From an uncultured Roseiflexus sp. (lineage in GTDB: Bacteria > Chloroflexota > Chloroflexia > Chloroflexales > Roseiflexaceae), in contig CALGYB010000116.1 in assembly GCA_937935075.1 (NCBI GenBank), forward strand, positions 1 through 36,761: a DNA stretch of 36,761 nt, given 5' to 3'. The notes under the pieces were generated by a model. The model was not told where the DNA came from and made no database searches. It saw only the letters and a program-made list of their open reading frames with translations. The number at the start of each line of letters is the position of its first letter. Within the stretch, counting starts at the first letter, position 1. Below are positions 15,126 to 22,894 of this stretch, piece by piece. The position numbers and the translations under genes were made by a program.

Positions 15126-17489
15126 TCAGCGCAAACTTACAAAGCGCGCCAGTTCGCCAAACCCGCGCGGCAGGCGCACCCTCCGCCCTTCGAGCGCGCC
15201 GCGCCCTTCGAGCGTGCGCCGCACCACTGCAATCAGGCCGCCGGTGACGCCGATGATCACTCCCAGCCACACCAGCATCACTCCCGGCTTCAGGCTCAGG
15301 GTGATGACGGCTTTCGCAGGATCAACCGGCAGGTTCAGTCCTTCGACACGGATCAGCACCCGTCGCTGCAACGGGTCGAACGCTGCCAGCGTTGCCTGAT
15401 GACCGCCGGGCAATGCCGCAGGCAAGTCCATAATGCTGCCAACCGGGTCCGACGGGCTGGTCACCAACCGCACTTTGGGCGTCAGTTCGATCGATTCCCC
15501 TTCATAGGTGACGCGCAGTTTCGCCCCCACATCGGCGCTGCCGGTGGCGTGCGCATCCGGCACCTCGAATGCCAGGAACGTAAACTCGTAGGGTCCAACC
15601 GTTCCCGACTGCCCGATGCCCATATCCGCCATATTGCGGTCGTATGGCGGCTGATATTCCGACGGCGAAATGTAGACATCGCGGAACAATTCGCTTCGGA
15701 TCGAAGGGGTCGCCATCGTGGCGCCCATGGTCTGATTGAAATAGAGCTGCGGCGTCGCGCTAAAGGTCTCGTTCCCGTGGGTCACGGTCAAGTCGAGAAT
15801 GCCGCGACCCTCTGGCGTTTGTCGCCAGCCGTTGAACGTCACCGCGTAGCCGAACGCACTGACGCTCTCCCCTTCCGGCACGAGCAGGCGCACCTCCTCC
15901 GTCGCATACAGAGTCGAGGCAACCGCGCCAACCAGGAAGACCATCAGACCGACGTGCGCCAGGTAGCCGCCGATACGCAGCCAGCCGCTCCGCAAGGTGC
16001 GGACGATCATCAGGACGTTCGTGCCGAACGCAAAGGCGCACAGGGTGACATACGCGAGCGGCAACGGATCACGTGCGCCGAGCAGCAGCCCTACACAGGC
16101 AACAACGACTGCCAGGACCGCCGGGAAGCGCAGCGCGCGGAGCAGGGACCGTTTATTCGTATCACGCCAGCCGAGCAGCGGACCAATGATCAGAAGGATC
16201 ACCAGGATCAGGCCCAGCGGCGGTACGGTAGTGCTGTAGAAATCGCCCACCAGACCGAAGCGCCCGTCGGCGAACGGCTGTGCATTGGGGTCAAACGTCG
16301 TCCCATCATCGACCTGGAACGAACCGGCGAAGATCGACTGCAACTGATGCCCGACGCCGGGGATGGCGGAGATGAGCGGCATCGACGTACCCAACCCGAC
16401 GACCGCAGCGATAACCAGCAGTGCAATGATCCCCAGCACGAAGAAACTATCACGCGAAAGAAGTTTATCGGAGAGTGGCTTGCCCGGAATGTCGCGCCAG
16501 CGCCACGCCAGCACGCCAAAGCCGCCGATGACAAGGAGCGCCAGCGATGCGAAGAGAACCGTTTTCAGTCCCTCCTCGACGAACGAGTGCACCGAAAACG
16601 ACGACAGCACGCCGCTGCGGGTCAGGAACGTCGAATAGAAGACGAAAATATAGGTAGCAATTGCCAGAGCGAATGTTGTGCGCCGCAATCCATGACCGGT
16701 GCGCTGCACGAGCATGGCGTGCAGCAACGCGGTTGATGTCAGCCAGGGCACCAGCGACGAATTCTCAACCGGGTCCCATCCCCAGTAACCGCCCCACCCC
16801 AGCGTCTCATATGCCCAGTAGCCGCCGAGCAGCAATGCCAGGCCGAGGAACACCCAGGCTGCCAGCGTCCATGGCAGGGCGTCGTGCACCCAGCCATCGT
16901 AGTCGCGGCGCCACAACCCGCCAATGGCGAAGGCGAACGGCACAGCCATGAGCGCGAAGCCGACGAACAACACCGGCGGGTGGATGAGCATCCACATGTT
17001 CTGGAGCGTCGGGTTGAGTCCTTTACCGTCCGGCGGCGTCACCGCCACGCCATTCTGCATCAGAGGCACAAACGGGTTGCGGATCAGCATATAAAACAGG
17101 AGCGCCGCCTGGATCGCCATAAAAATCGTGAGCACATACGGCTCGGAGTGGCGCGTGCGGCGCACCAGGAATTGCGCCGCAATCACCCCCCACAGCGCCC
17201 AGATCACGAACGACCCCGGCTGACCAGCCCAGACCGCCGCCACACGAAAGGCTGGATCGAGCGCGCGCTCGGTGTAGTTATAGACATACTCAATATCGTA
17301 CCGCTGCGCGATGAACAGATAGTTCAGCAGCGCCACAATCGCCAGCACTGCAACCAGCGTCATTCGCACGCCGACTCGCCCGAAAGTCAGCGCCGCCAGA
17401 TTACCGCGCGGCGCCAGCGCATACCCGGCAGTCGCCAGCAGGGCGGACGCCAGCCCGGCGATGATCAGAGTTGTTCCAAGCAGATACAT
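15126..17489 (-). CDS. ccmF: Cytochrome c maturation haem lyase subunit CcmF
   Basis: CcmF is the membrane core of the System I haem lyase, which takes haem from CcmE and helps attach it to apocytochrome c. The 787-residue product is hydrophobic throughout the first 550 residues and carries the haem-handling tryptophan-rich motif GYWGWDPVENSSLVPWL near residue 240, preceded by YWAYETLGWG. A large extracytoplasmic domain follows toward the C-terminus, then a last membrane segment and a basic tail. The ATG at 17489 was chosen because GAGGGTGGG precedes it and MYLLGTTLIIAGLASALL is a typical family start; a frame open 38 codons further upstream has no family likeness. Length is a little above the usual 650 or so. 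Confidence 0.95.
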   Translation of the reverse strand: MYLLGTTLIIAGLASALLATAGYALAPRGNLAALTFGRVGVRMTLVAVLAIVALLNYLFIAQRYDIEYVYNYTERALDPAFRVAAVWAGQPGSFVIWALWGVIAAQFLVRRTRHSEPYVLTIFMAIQAALLFYMLIRNPFVPLMQNGVAVTPPDGKGLNPTLQNMWMLIHPPVLFVGFALMAVPFAFAIGGLWRRDYDGWVHDALPWTLAAWVFLGLALLLGGYWAYETLGWGGYWGWDPVENSSLVPWLTSTALLHAMLVQRTGHGLRRTTFALAIATYIFVFYSTFLTRSGVLSSFSVHSFVEEGLKTVLFASLALLVIGGFGVLAWRWRDIPGKPLSDKLLSRDSFFVLGIIALLVIAAVVGLGTSMPLISAIPGVGHQLQSIFAGSFQVDDGTTFDPNAQPFADGRFGLVGDFYSTTVPPLGLILVILLIIGPLLGWRDTNKRSLLRALRFPAVLAVVVACVGLLLGARDPLPLAYVTLCAFAFGTNVLMIVRTLRSGWLRIGGYLAHVGLMVFLVGAVASTLYATEEVRLLVPEGESVSAFGYAVTFNGWRQTPEGRGILDLTVTHGNETFSATPQLYFNQTMGATMATPSIRSELFRDVYISPSEYQPPYDRNMADMGIGQSGTVGPYEFTFLAFEVPDAHATGSADVGAKLRVTYEGESIELTPKVRLVTSPSDPVGSIMDLPAALPGGHQATLAAFDPLQRRVLIRVEGLNLPVDPAKAVITLSLKPGVMLVWLGVIIGVTGGLIAVVRRTLEGRGALEGRRVRLPRGFGELARFVSLR

Positions 17490-17555
17490 CCCACCCTCGA
17501 TATCTAGAGCGCTTCTTACCCTGCGTAAGTCATGCCCGGACGTTGTGCGGGTTAT

Positions 17556-17580
17556 GTCGGCTTCGACAGGCTCAGCCGAC
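17556..17580. repeat. Dispersed hairpin repeat, copy B
   Basis: GTCGGCT and AGCCGAC form perfect 7-base arms around the loop TCGACAGGCTC. The loop matches copy A at 14097, while arm bases differ but still pair. It lies between ccmE and ccmF. Confidence 0.6.
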
Positions 17581-17621
17581 GCGACACGCGGCGCCGGAGT
17601 CAAACATAAAGACTGTACACG

Positions 17622-18041
17622 TTACTGCGCAGCCGATTGCATTTCCTGATATTTCGACGGGCATTTGACGAGCAGATCATCGGCGAGGAAAACGCCGCGC
17701 GCTGTATCGTAGTGGCCAATCGCCACGATGCTCACCGCCTGCTCGAAATTCGACGGTTTTGGTTTAGCGTAGACGACCGGAATCATCTTGCCCGTGTTGT
17801 CCTGCAACATAAAGACGAAGTTGCCATCGGCGTCGTACCTGCCCATATCGCCGAGATAGCCGGCCAGTTGCACGCTGCGTCCGCTCTGCGTCGCTTCGTC
17901 GATGCTGACCGTGTACGGTCGGTACGACGCGGTCAGCCCGTAGTATCCCAGACCAATCGCCAGCACAATCACTGCCGCGCCGAGCATGTGGAGCGGCTTA
18001 ATCGCCGGTGCACGGCGAACTGGAGAAGAAAACGTCGCCAT
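17622..18041 (-). CDS. ccmE: Haem chaperone CcmE, cysteine-type variant
   Basis: CcmE carries haem covalently outside the membrane from CcmABCD to CcmF. The 139-residue product has an N-terminal anchor (about 18-38) and an OB-fold beta domain (VQLAGYLGDMGRY, NFVFMLQD, IPVVYAKPKPSNF, VSIVAIGHYD). In classical CcmE the haem-binding residue is His in an H-x-x-x-Y motif; here it is C127 with Y131 in VKCPSKY. A Cys-type CcmE is known from some archaea and sulfate reducers. The ATG at 18041 has AGGAGG at ideal spacing; an upstream start would add 13 unlikely residues. It lies 25 bases after the small CcmD-like gene. Confidence 0.92.
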   Translation of the reverse strand: MATFSSPVRRAPAIKPLHMLGAAVIVLAIGLGYYGLTASYRPYTVSIDEATQSGRSVQLAGYLGDMGRYDADGNFVFMLQDNTGKMIPVVYAKPKPSNFEQAVSIVAIGHYDTARGVFLADDLLVKCPSKYQEMQSAAQ

Positions 18042-18066
18042 TGTCGCCTCCTGGCGTCTCAAACGC

Positions 18067-18300
18067 TTACTCTTGAGCATCTGTCACCGATACCGTCTCA
18101 CGCGCGTGGCCATTGCGAGTTTCGAGGGTGGCGCGCGGCGTCGCTGCCGGCTCAACCGGCGCTTCCTCATCGAGGCGGCGGCGCAGTTCGCGGGTGGCGC
18201 TATCGATCCGCCACAGAAAGATAAAAATACCGATCCAGACCGTCAGCGCCACTGCCAGCGCCGTGTAGATCGCAATCGCCGGTTCAAGCAGGAAGTTCAT
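18067..18300 (-). CDS. Small CcmD-like membrane protein
   Basis: The 77-residue product has an N-terminal single membrane segment (about 10-32, AIYTALAVALTVWIGIFIFLWRI) followed by a charged helix (DSATRELRRRLDEE) and a low-complexity tail. This shape and position between ccmC and ccmE fit CcmD, the small subunit that holds CcmC, haem and CcmE together and helps release holo-CcmE. CcmD is poorly conserved in sequence, so assignment rests on topology and order. The ATG at 18300 overlaps the end of ccmC by 17 bases and has AGGCGG upstream within it. Confidence 0.75.
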   Translation of the reverse strand: MNFLLEPAIAIYTALAVALTVWIGIFIFLWRIDSATRELRRRLDEEAPVEPAATPRATLETRNGHARETVSVTDAQE

Positions 18301-19270
18301 AAGCCGCCTCCCGTCGCGCCAGACGCTCCTGCAACAGCAGCACGTCGGCACGAAGTCGATACAACCAGATAAACAACCCCAGAAACCCAATATTTGCCGC
18401 CATAAAGGTCCAGAAAGTGCGGCTATTGCTCAGCAGCCCGCTTCCTGGCGCTTCCATGTTGAGCAGCACCCGACCATTCGCCAGATCGACGCCTTCGACC
18501 GCCAGAAGGAACTGTTGACCGGGGAACTCAGGACGATCCGCCGGTTTACCGCTTGCCAGTTCAAACGACGGCTCCAGCAACGCCACCTCGCGCAAGCCGG
18601 GCATACGCACTTCCACCTGCGCAACCGCAAGATCGCCGCGTTGCTCAACCCCTTGCAGCGCCAGCACCACATCACCAAGCTGACCGATGCGCGTCCCATT
18701 CAATTCAAGCCAGATGCCGTCGCAATGGCTGCCCTGAATGAAGGCGCAATTCGGATGCAGCGTGCTATCGGCCATGCGCGGCGCAACGAACAGGAGGAAC
18801 GGCATCGTCACTGCGGCGAACAGATTGTAGACTGCCGCGAGGCGACGGCGGCGCTCAACATCATCGAGCGCGGAACGCAGCGCGAAGTAGGCGGCATAGA
18901 TCAGGAGCAGAATGAGAATCGTCGTCTCGCGCGGATCCCAGTTCCATGGCGTCCCCCAGACGATATTGGCGAACCACATCCCGGAAACGGTTGCCAGCGC
19001 GCAGAACAGGAATCCGGCTTCAGCCGCCGCCACGGCGCCGGCATCGTCCGCAGGTCGGCGTTTCCAGAGATAACGGATGCTGTACACTGCAGAAACAGCA
19101 AAGGCGACGGTTGTAATCCAGGCGGTGGGAACGTGCAGAATAATGATACGCCCGGCGTCGCCGAGGCCAACGTACTGCGGCACGATCAGGAACATCGCTA
19201 CGACGATTCCGGACATCCAGACGCCAAGGAGGAACTTGGCAGCCTGATCGAGGCGAAGCCTGTCACTCAT
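18284..19270 (-). CDS. ccmC: Haem-handling membrane protein CcmC with extra domain
   Basis: CcmC presents haem to CcmE. The 328-residue product has the expected membrane segments, the tryptophan-rich motif WGTPWNWDPRET near 105-116, and the haem axial histidines H46 (LHVPTAW) and H172 (STLHPN). Ordinary CcmC is about 240 residues. Here some 110 residues (about 173-285) are inserted after the second His and before the last membrane segment (TFMAANIGFLGLFIWLYRL). The insert is predicted outside the membrane and includes a pair of cysteines, C175 and C183, and beta-rich sequence. The ATG at 19270 was chosen on family likeness; a weak AAAGAG precedes it. It lies 78 bases after ccmB. Confidence 0.93.
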   Translation of the reverse strand: MSDRLRLDQAAKFLLGVWMSGIVVAMFLIVPQYVGLGDAGRIIILHVPTAWITTVAFAVSAVYSIRYLWKRRPADDAGAVAAAEAGFLFCALATVSGMWFANIVWGTPWNWDPRETTILILLLIYAAYFALRSALDDVERRRRLAAVYNLFAAVTMPFLLFVAPRMADSTLHPNCAFIQGSHCDGIWLELNGTRIGQLGDVVLALQGVEQRGDLAVAQVEVRMPGLREVALLEPSFELASGKPADRPEFPGQQFLLAVEGVDLANGRVLLNMEAPGSGLLSNSRTFWTFMAANIGFLGLFIWLYRLRADVLLLQERLARREAAYELPA

Positions 19271-19348
19271 GGAACGGCTCTTTCTAGGCATCGCGCGGAT
19301 GCTGATTGCTGAAATGATACTACATGTGACAGGGTAAATCAAATGTTT

Positions 19349-20098
19349 TTACGGTTCCCATACACTGTTGAACAGGAAAAGTGAAGCTGTAAAGAGAGCA
19401 ATTGTATACCCCGCCAGCACCTGCAATGAACCGACGCCGCTCTCCCACCCGCGCCCCGCTATCGCATTGGCGCTTCCCTGAATGGCAACCACCAGCAGCG
19501 GCGCCAGCAACGGGAACGACAGCACTGCAAAGAGCGCCCCTTTCACGCTGGCGCGCGCAATGATCGCTGCGATCAACGTCGTCGCCGCCACCAGCCCCAG
19601 GCTGCCCGCCAGCAGCAGCGCCGCCAGCAACCCCGGGTTGCCCGCCTGCACCCGCAGCATGATGATGAAGAGCGTGGTCGTCACTGCAACGAGCAGCAGC
19701 AGCAGCGCCAGATTGAACAGCAGTTTACCGAGGAAAACAGCGGTCGGGCGGGCGGAAAGGCGCAGCGCAGCGGCAGTGCGCGCTTCTTCTTCCTGTACGA
19801 AGGCGCGTGCCAGACCGGTGAACGCCGCAAACAGAATAGCGACCCACAGCAGCGCCGCCTGGATGATCGGCAGGTCGGCATTGCGTGAGACGGTCAGCGG
19901 TCCCATCCCCATGCTCATTGCCACAACGGTGCTGACGGCGAACAGCAGAATGGCGTTGAGCGCGTAGCGTGTCCGCAGCTCGCTGCGCACATCCTTGCGG
20001 AACACCGCCCACGCCGCCATCAGGAGCGGCGCTTCTGACGGCATTGCGGTCGAGGAAGTCTCAATCGCGCTCTGAGGTGAAATATGCGGGTCCATCAC
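19349..20098 (-). CDS. ccmB: Haem exporter membrane subunit CcmB
   Basis: CcmB is the permease partner of CcmA in the complex that releases holo-CcmE. The 249-residue product has a family-like cytoplasmic start AWAVFRKDVRSELRTRYALN followed by six hydrophobic segments, including FAVSTVVAMSMGMG, VAILFAAFTGLARAFV and a final YTIALFTASLFLFNSVW. The frame opens with GTG at 20098 followed at once by ATG at 20095; neither has a strong Shine-Dalgarno. It lies 58 bases after ccmA and continues to ccmC on the same strand. The N-terminal 25 residues before AWAVFRKD are longer than usual. Confidence 0.92.
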   Translation of the reverse strand: MMDPHISPQSAIETSSTAMPSEAPLLMAAWAVFRKDVRSELRTRYALNAILLFAVSTVVAMSMGMGPLTVSRNADLPIIQAALLWVAILFAAFTGLARAFVQEEEARTAAALRLSARPTAVFLGKLLFNLALLLLLVAVTTTLFIIMLRVQAGNPGLLAALLLAGSLGLVAATTLIAAIIARASVKGALFAVLSFPLLAPLLVVAIQGSANAIAGRGWESGVGSLQVLAGYTIALFTASLFLFNSVWEP

Positions 20099-20156
20099 GT
20101 TGTCTCGTTATGGCGCTCCAGATCCCCGGCATCGCGGAACGTCGCAGGCGGGAGCG

Positions 20157-20789
20157 CTATTGCGCCAACCGCAGGATGTAATCGCCAAACCGTTCTTCAC
20201 GCGGGTCATTGGTGGCAATGATTGTGATTCCATGATCGCGCTGCCGGGCGATCACTTGTTCGACCAGCGCCACACCACGCGCATCGAAGGTCACAGTCGG
20301 TTCGTCGAGCGCCAGGATCCGCGGACGGTGCAGCAACGCATAGGCATAACGCAACCGCTGCGTCATACCCGACGAGTACGCCGCCAGGAGATCGTCGCCG
20401 CGCCCGCCTAACCCAACCCGATCGAGCAGTGCTTCCAGGTCGGCGCGGGTGCAGCGAATGCCCCGCACGGCGGCGAAAAATGCCAGGTTCTCCAGGGCGG
20501 TCAACTCACGGTAGAGGTACAGATCGGGCGCAACCCAGCCAAGGAGGTGCAACGCCTCCGATGGGCGCAGGACCGTTCCGTTCGTCCTGATCACCACTGT
20601 GCCGCGCGCCGGGCGTTGCAACCCGCAGATAACCCGCAGCAACGAACTCTTCCCGCTGCCATTGGCGCCGGCCACGACCAGCGTCTCACCGGCGCACAAC
20701 TCGAACGATACGCCCGCCAGCACCCGCCGCGCGCCGTACTCGATTGCCACGTCGTTGACGATTAAACGCAAAGGTTCGTTCATTCGCAT
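20157..20789 (-). CDS. ccmA: ABC ATPase CcmA
   Basis: CcmA powers release of haem-loaded CcmE from the CcmBCD complex. The 210-residue product has Walker A GANGSGKSS near 41-49, the signature YSSGMTQRL near 137-145, and Walker B ILALDEP near 157-163. The switch histidine of the H-loop, normally in a T-H-D context, is Asn in IIATNDP (near 193). CcmA proteins are often non-canonical here, but a missing His should slow hydrolysis. Two possible ATG starts (20789 and 20783) lie six bases apart. It is the first gene of the ccm operon A-B-C-D-E-F plus the J/TPR gene, all on the minus strand. Confidence 0.94.
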   Translation of the reverse strand: MRMNEPLRLIVNDVAIEYGARRVLAGVSFELCAGETLVVAGANGSGKSSLLRVICGLQRPARGTVVIRTNGTVLRPSEALHLLGWVAPDLYLYRELTALENLAFFAAVRGIRCTRADLEALLDRVGLGGRGDDLLAAYSSGMTQRLRYAYALLHRPRILALDEPTVTFDARGVALVEQVIARQRDHGITIIATNDPREERFGDYILRLAQ

Positions 20790-21022
20790 CCATGTCGGGG
20801 TTCGACAGCGACATCCGGTATGGTACTGCGGAAGAGGCTTTCCGGCAAATGGAGGTTAGGGGTCAGGTTTCGCACCTGCTGTTCTGAATCCCAGAGAGGC
20901 GCAGAGGGCGTAGCACGCGAACGGCTTGCCTTCCCAAATCCCTCTCCGCTTCCCTTGAGTTCTCTCGTACCGCCTTCTCACCCATACTATACCATGGTCT
21001 CCTGGCTTCGCCATACTTCGCT

Positions 21023-21036
21023 TGTGACACGTCACA
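21023..21036. promoter_or_regulatory. CRP/FNR-like palindrome
   Basis: TGTGACACGTCACA is a perfect inverted repeat (TGTGA-4 bases-TCACA). CRP/FNR-family sites usually have six spacer bases, so this may be a different regulator's operator or chance. It lies between divergent ccmA and the dehydrogenase gene. Confidence 0.3.
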
Positions 21037-21186
21037 CAGAACAAACCTTCCCGCGCCCAACGGAGACGGATCACGGGCAACTTTCGCCTCCTGGTGAGAT
21101 GGTGCAAAGATAAAAGATAAAACGCACTGTGTCATGGTAGATCGCTGCAATAGACAAGAGACGTTATCGATTGCCAGATACCCCTA

Positions 21187-21215
21187 TTGACATTCTTTTT
21201 ACCATATGCTATAGT
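21187..21215 (+). promoter_or_regulatory. Strong predicted promoter far upstream of adh
   Basis: TTGACA (21187-21192) and TATAGT (21210-21215) are separated by 17 bases and TGC precedes the -10, an excellent sigma-A match. Transcription from about 21222 would give a leader of about 386 nt before the dehydrogenase, or a separate small RNA. Confidence 0.6.
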
Positions 21216-21505
21216 TCTAACACAACTTCCGGGAATCAATCCAACTCCGTACTCTCAATTCAGCATTGTCAGTCTAAGATTGTCCAAGAAGTCTTGATGC
21301 ACTGATAGAAGCTATCAATTCCTTGGATGGCGTTACATGCGCTTTGCGCCTGGATGGGAGGTTGCAGGCTCGAAACCTCTCTATGATCGATTCCCTTGCT
21401 TCGCTATCTATTTTTTTGGAATAAAGATGGAAAATACCTCTATCAGCATCAGGTTAGCTGTACGCCTGATAGTACGGTTTATTTTTCGCAATTTGCCCCA
21501 AAAGC

Positions 21506-21534
21506 TTGACCCTTTCATTCTGAAGGGATAATAA
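21506..21534 (+). promoter_or_regulatory. Second promoter candidate upstream of adh
   Basis: TTGACC (21506-21511) is followed by TAATAA (21529-21534) with 17 bases between, or GATAAT with 15. It would give a leader of about 65 nt. Confidence 0.4.
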
Positions 21535-21607
21535 GGGCCTTTTTGCTCGAAGATAGCTCTTCGCACATCGATTTCGTGTAGGCGCTCAGAGAACAGGAGG
21601 AAAGCCA

Positions 21608-22633
21608 ATGAAGACAATGAAGGCCGCCGTCGTCCACGACTTCCAGCAACCGTTGCGGATCGAGGAATTGCCCAAGCCGGAGCCAGGACCTGGCGAAATC
21701 GTGGTCAAAATCGAAGCATCGGGTCTGTGTCACACCGATATTCACGCGGCGCACGGCGACTGGCCCGTCAAGCCGAAACTGCCCTTCATTCCCGGTCACG
21801 AGGGAGTAGGAATCGTCGAGAGCGTCGGATCAGGCGTGACCAACGTAAAGGAAGGCGACCGCGTGGCAATCCCCTGGCTGGGGTACGCATGCGGCGATTG
21901 CAAATATTGCGCTTCCGGCTGGGAAACGCTCTGTGAACGTCAACTCAACACCGGCTACTTCATCGATGGCGCGTATGCTCAGTATGCCAAAGCCTTCGCA
22001 AAGTATGTGGGGATTGTTCCTTCGGGCGTTTCGCCGCTCGACGCTGCGCCACTGACCTGCGCAGGCGTCACGACCTACAAGGCGGTGAAAGTCTCCGGGG
22101 CGCGTCCTTCGGAGTTGGTCGCCGTCTTCGGCGTCGGCGGGTTGGGGCACCTGGCGTTGCAGTACGCCAAGATTGCCGGAGCGACGGTGGCGGCAATTGA
22201 CCTGCTCGATGAGCGGTTGCAGGCTGCGCGAGAACTCGGCGCCGACATCACGATCAATGCCAGCACGCATGATCCGGTTGAGGAACTCAAGAAATGGGGC
22301 GGCGCCGACGCCGCGATCTGCGTGGCGGTATCGCCAAAGGCATTCGAGCAGGCGTATCGATCACTGAGCCGTGGCGGACGACTGGTGTTCGTTGCGCTCC
22401 CTGCCGATAACTATATCCAGTTGCCGATCTTCGAGACGGTGCTCAATGGCATCCACGTCATTGGCTCGATTGTTGGCACTCGCGTAGACCTGGCGGAGAC
22501 ATTTGCGCTGCATGCTGCCGGAAAGACGCGCGTTCTCTACGAGACTCGCGCGCTCGAGCAGGTGAACGAGGCGTTTGAGGACGTGGAGCACGGTCGCAAC
22601 AAGGCGCCGCGCATCGTGTTCTCCGAACTCTGA
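21608..22633 (+). CDS. Zinc-dependent alcohol dehydrogenase (AdhP-like)
   Basis: This 341-residue medium-chain dehydrogenase should oxidise primary alcohols or reduce aldehydes with NAD(H). Catalytic zinc ligands are C41 (ASGLCHTDIH), H64 with E65 (IPGHEGVG) and C151 (LTCAGVTTYKA). The structural zinc site has C95, C98, C101 and C109 (ACGDCKYCASGWETLC). The Rossmann motif GVGGLGH spans 175-181. The sequence closely resembles bacterial ethanol-active AdhP enzymes. The ATG at 21608 follows AGGAGG by seven bases. It appears to be a single-gene unit, ending in a hairpin repeat region that could stop transcription. Confidence 0.95.
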   Translation: MKTMKAAVVHDFQQPLRIEELPKPEPGPGEIVVKIEASGLCHTDIHAAHGDWPVKPKLPFIPGHEGVGIVESVGSGVTNVKEGDRVAIPWLGYACGDCKYCASGWETLCERQLNTGYFIDGAYAQYAKAFAKYVGIVPSGVSPLDAAPLTCAGVTTYKAVKVSGARPSELVAVFGVGGLGHLALQYAKIAGATVAAIDLLDERLQAARELGADITINASTHDPVEELKKWGGADAAICVAVSPKAFEQAYRSLSRGGRLVFVALPADNYIQLPIFETVLNGIHVIGSIVGTRVDLAETFALHAAGKTRVLYETRALEQVNEAFEDVEHGRNKAPRIVFSEL

Positions 22634-22680
22634 GTTGGTGCATTTCCTTTCTCGCGCTCATCCTCTGCCCCTCATCCCCC

Positions 22681-22855
22681 CGCCCCCCCTTCTCCCACAC
22701 GGGGAGAAGGGGGAGGTTACACCCCTCTCACCTCTTGTCTCTTACCTCTACCCGGACGCGGAAGACGCCTGCTTGCCCCTCTTCCCCCCTGCTCCCACAC
22801 GGGGAGAAGGGAGCAGTGGCGCCCCTCTCACCTCCTGTCTCTTACCTCTACCCCG
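22681..22855. repeat. Direct repeat of exactly 100-bp period with hairpins
   Basis: Two copies (22691-22755 and 22791-22855) are offset by exactly 100 bases. Each holds CTCCCACACGGGGAG inside a longer hairpin, followed by shared CCCCTCTCACCTC and CTTACCTCTACCC blocks. In the first copy arms CCCTTCTCCC and GGGGAGAAGGG pair; in the second, CTGCTCCC pairs with GGGAGCAG. The hairpins may end transcription of the dehydrogenase gene. The second copy supplies the -35 of the next promoter. Confidence 0.75.
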
Positions 22856-22870
22856 ACATGGTGCTATAAT
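22842..22870 (+). promoter_or_regulatory. Predicted promoter of the DUF4058 operon
   Basis: A perfect TATAAT (22865-22870) with TGC in front makes an extended -10, 17 bases after a weak TTACCT (22842-22847). The ATG of the first gene is 25 bases downstream, preceded by AGGAGG. Confidence 0.6.
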
Positions 22871-22894
22871 GACCGTCCGTACAGGAGGAGCGTC

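Larger units (their letters stand above)
20790..21607. other. Intergenic 818-bp region, divergent ccmA/adh
   Basis: I see no convincing gene here. From about 21110 the composition becomes distinctly more AT-rich than the surroundings. The stretch holds a palindrome (21023-21036), two promoter-like elements toward the dehydrogenase (21187-21215 and 21506-21534), small hairpins GCGC-TTT-GCGC (21339-21349) and GATAG-AAG-CTATC (near 21303-21315), and a T-run near 21410-21417. A minus-strand promoter for ccmA should lie here, but I could not identify one with confidence. Confidence 0.6.

Noticed and set aside
15399-17507. Plus-strand frames of 445 and 207 codons
   Set aside because: Antisense shadows of ccmF, rich in Arg, Gln and His as expected from complementing membrane codons.
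20856-21150. Minus-strand frames of 83 and 95 codons upstream of ccmA
   Set aside because: Two overlapping frames with no family likeness and no ribosome site.
21350-21385. tRNA-like T-arm sequence GGTTGCAGGCTCGAAACCTC
   Set aside because: The stem does not pair as a true T-arm and no acceptor or anticodon arms could be built.
21337-21531. Small frame of 64 codons upstream of adh
   Set aside because: No ribosome site, odd composition, and it lies in a likely leader region.
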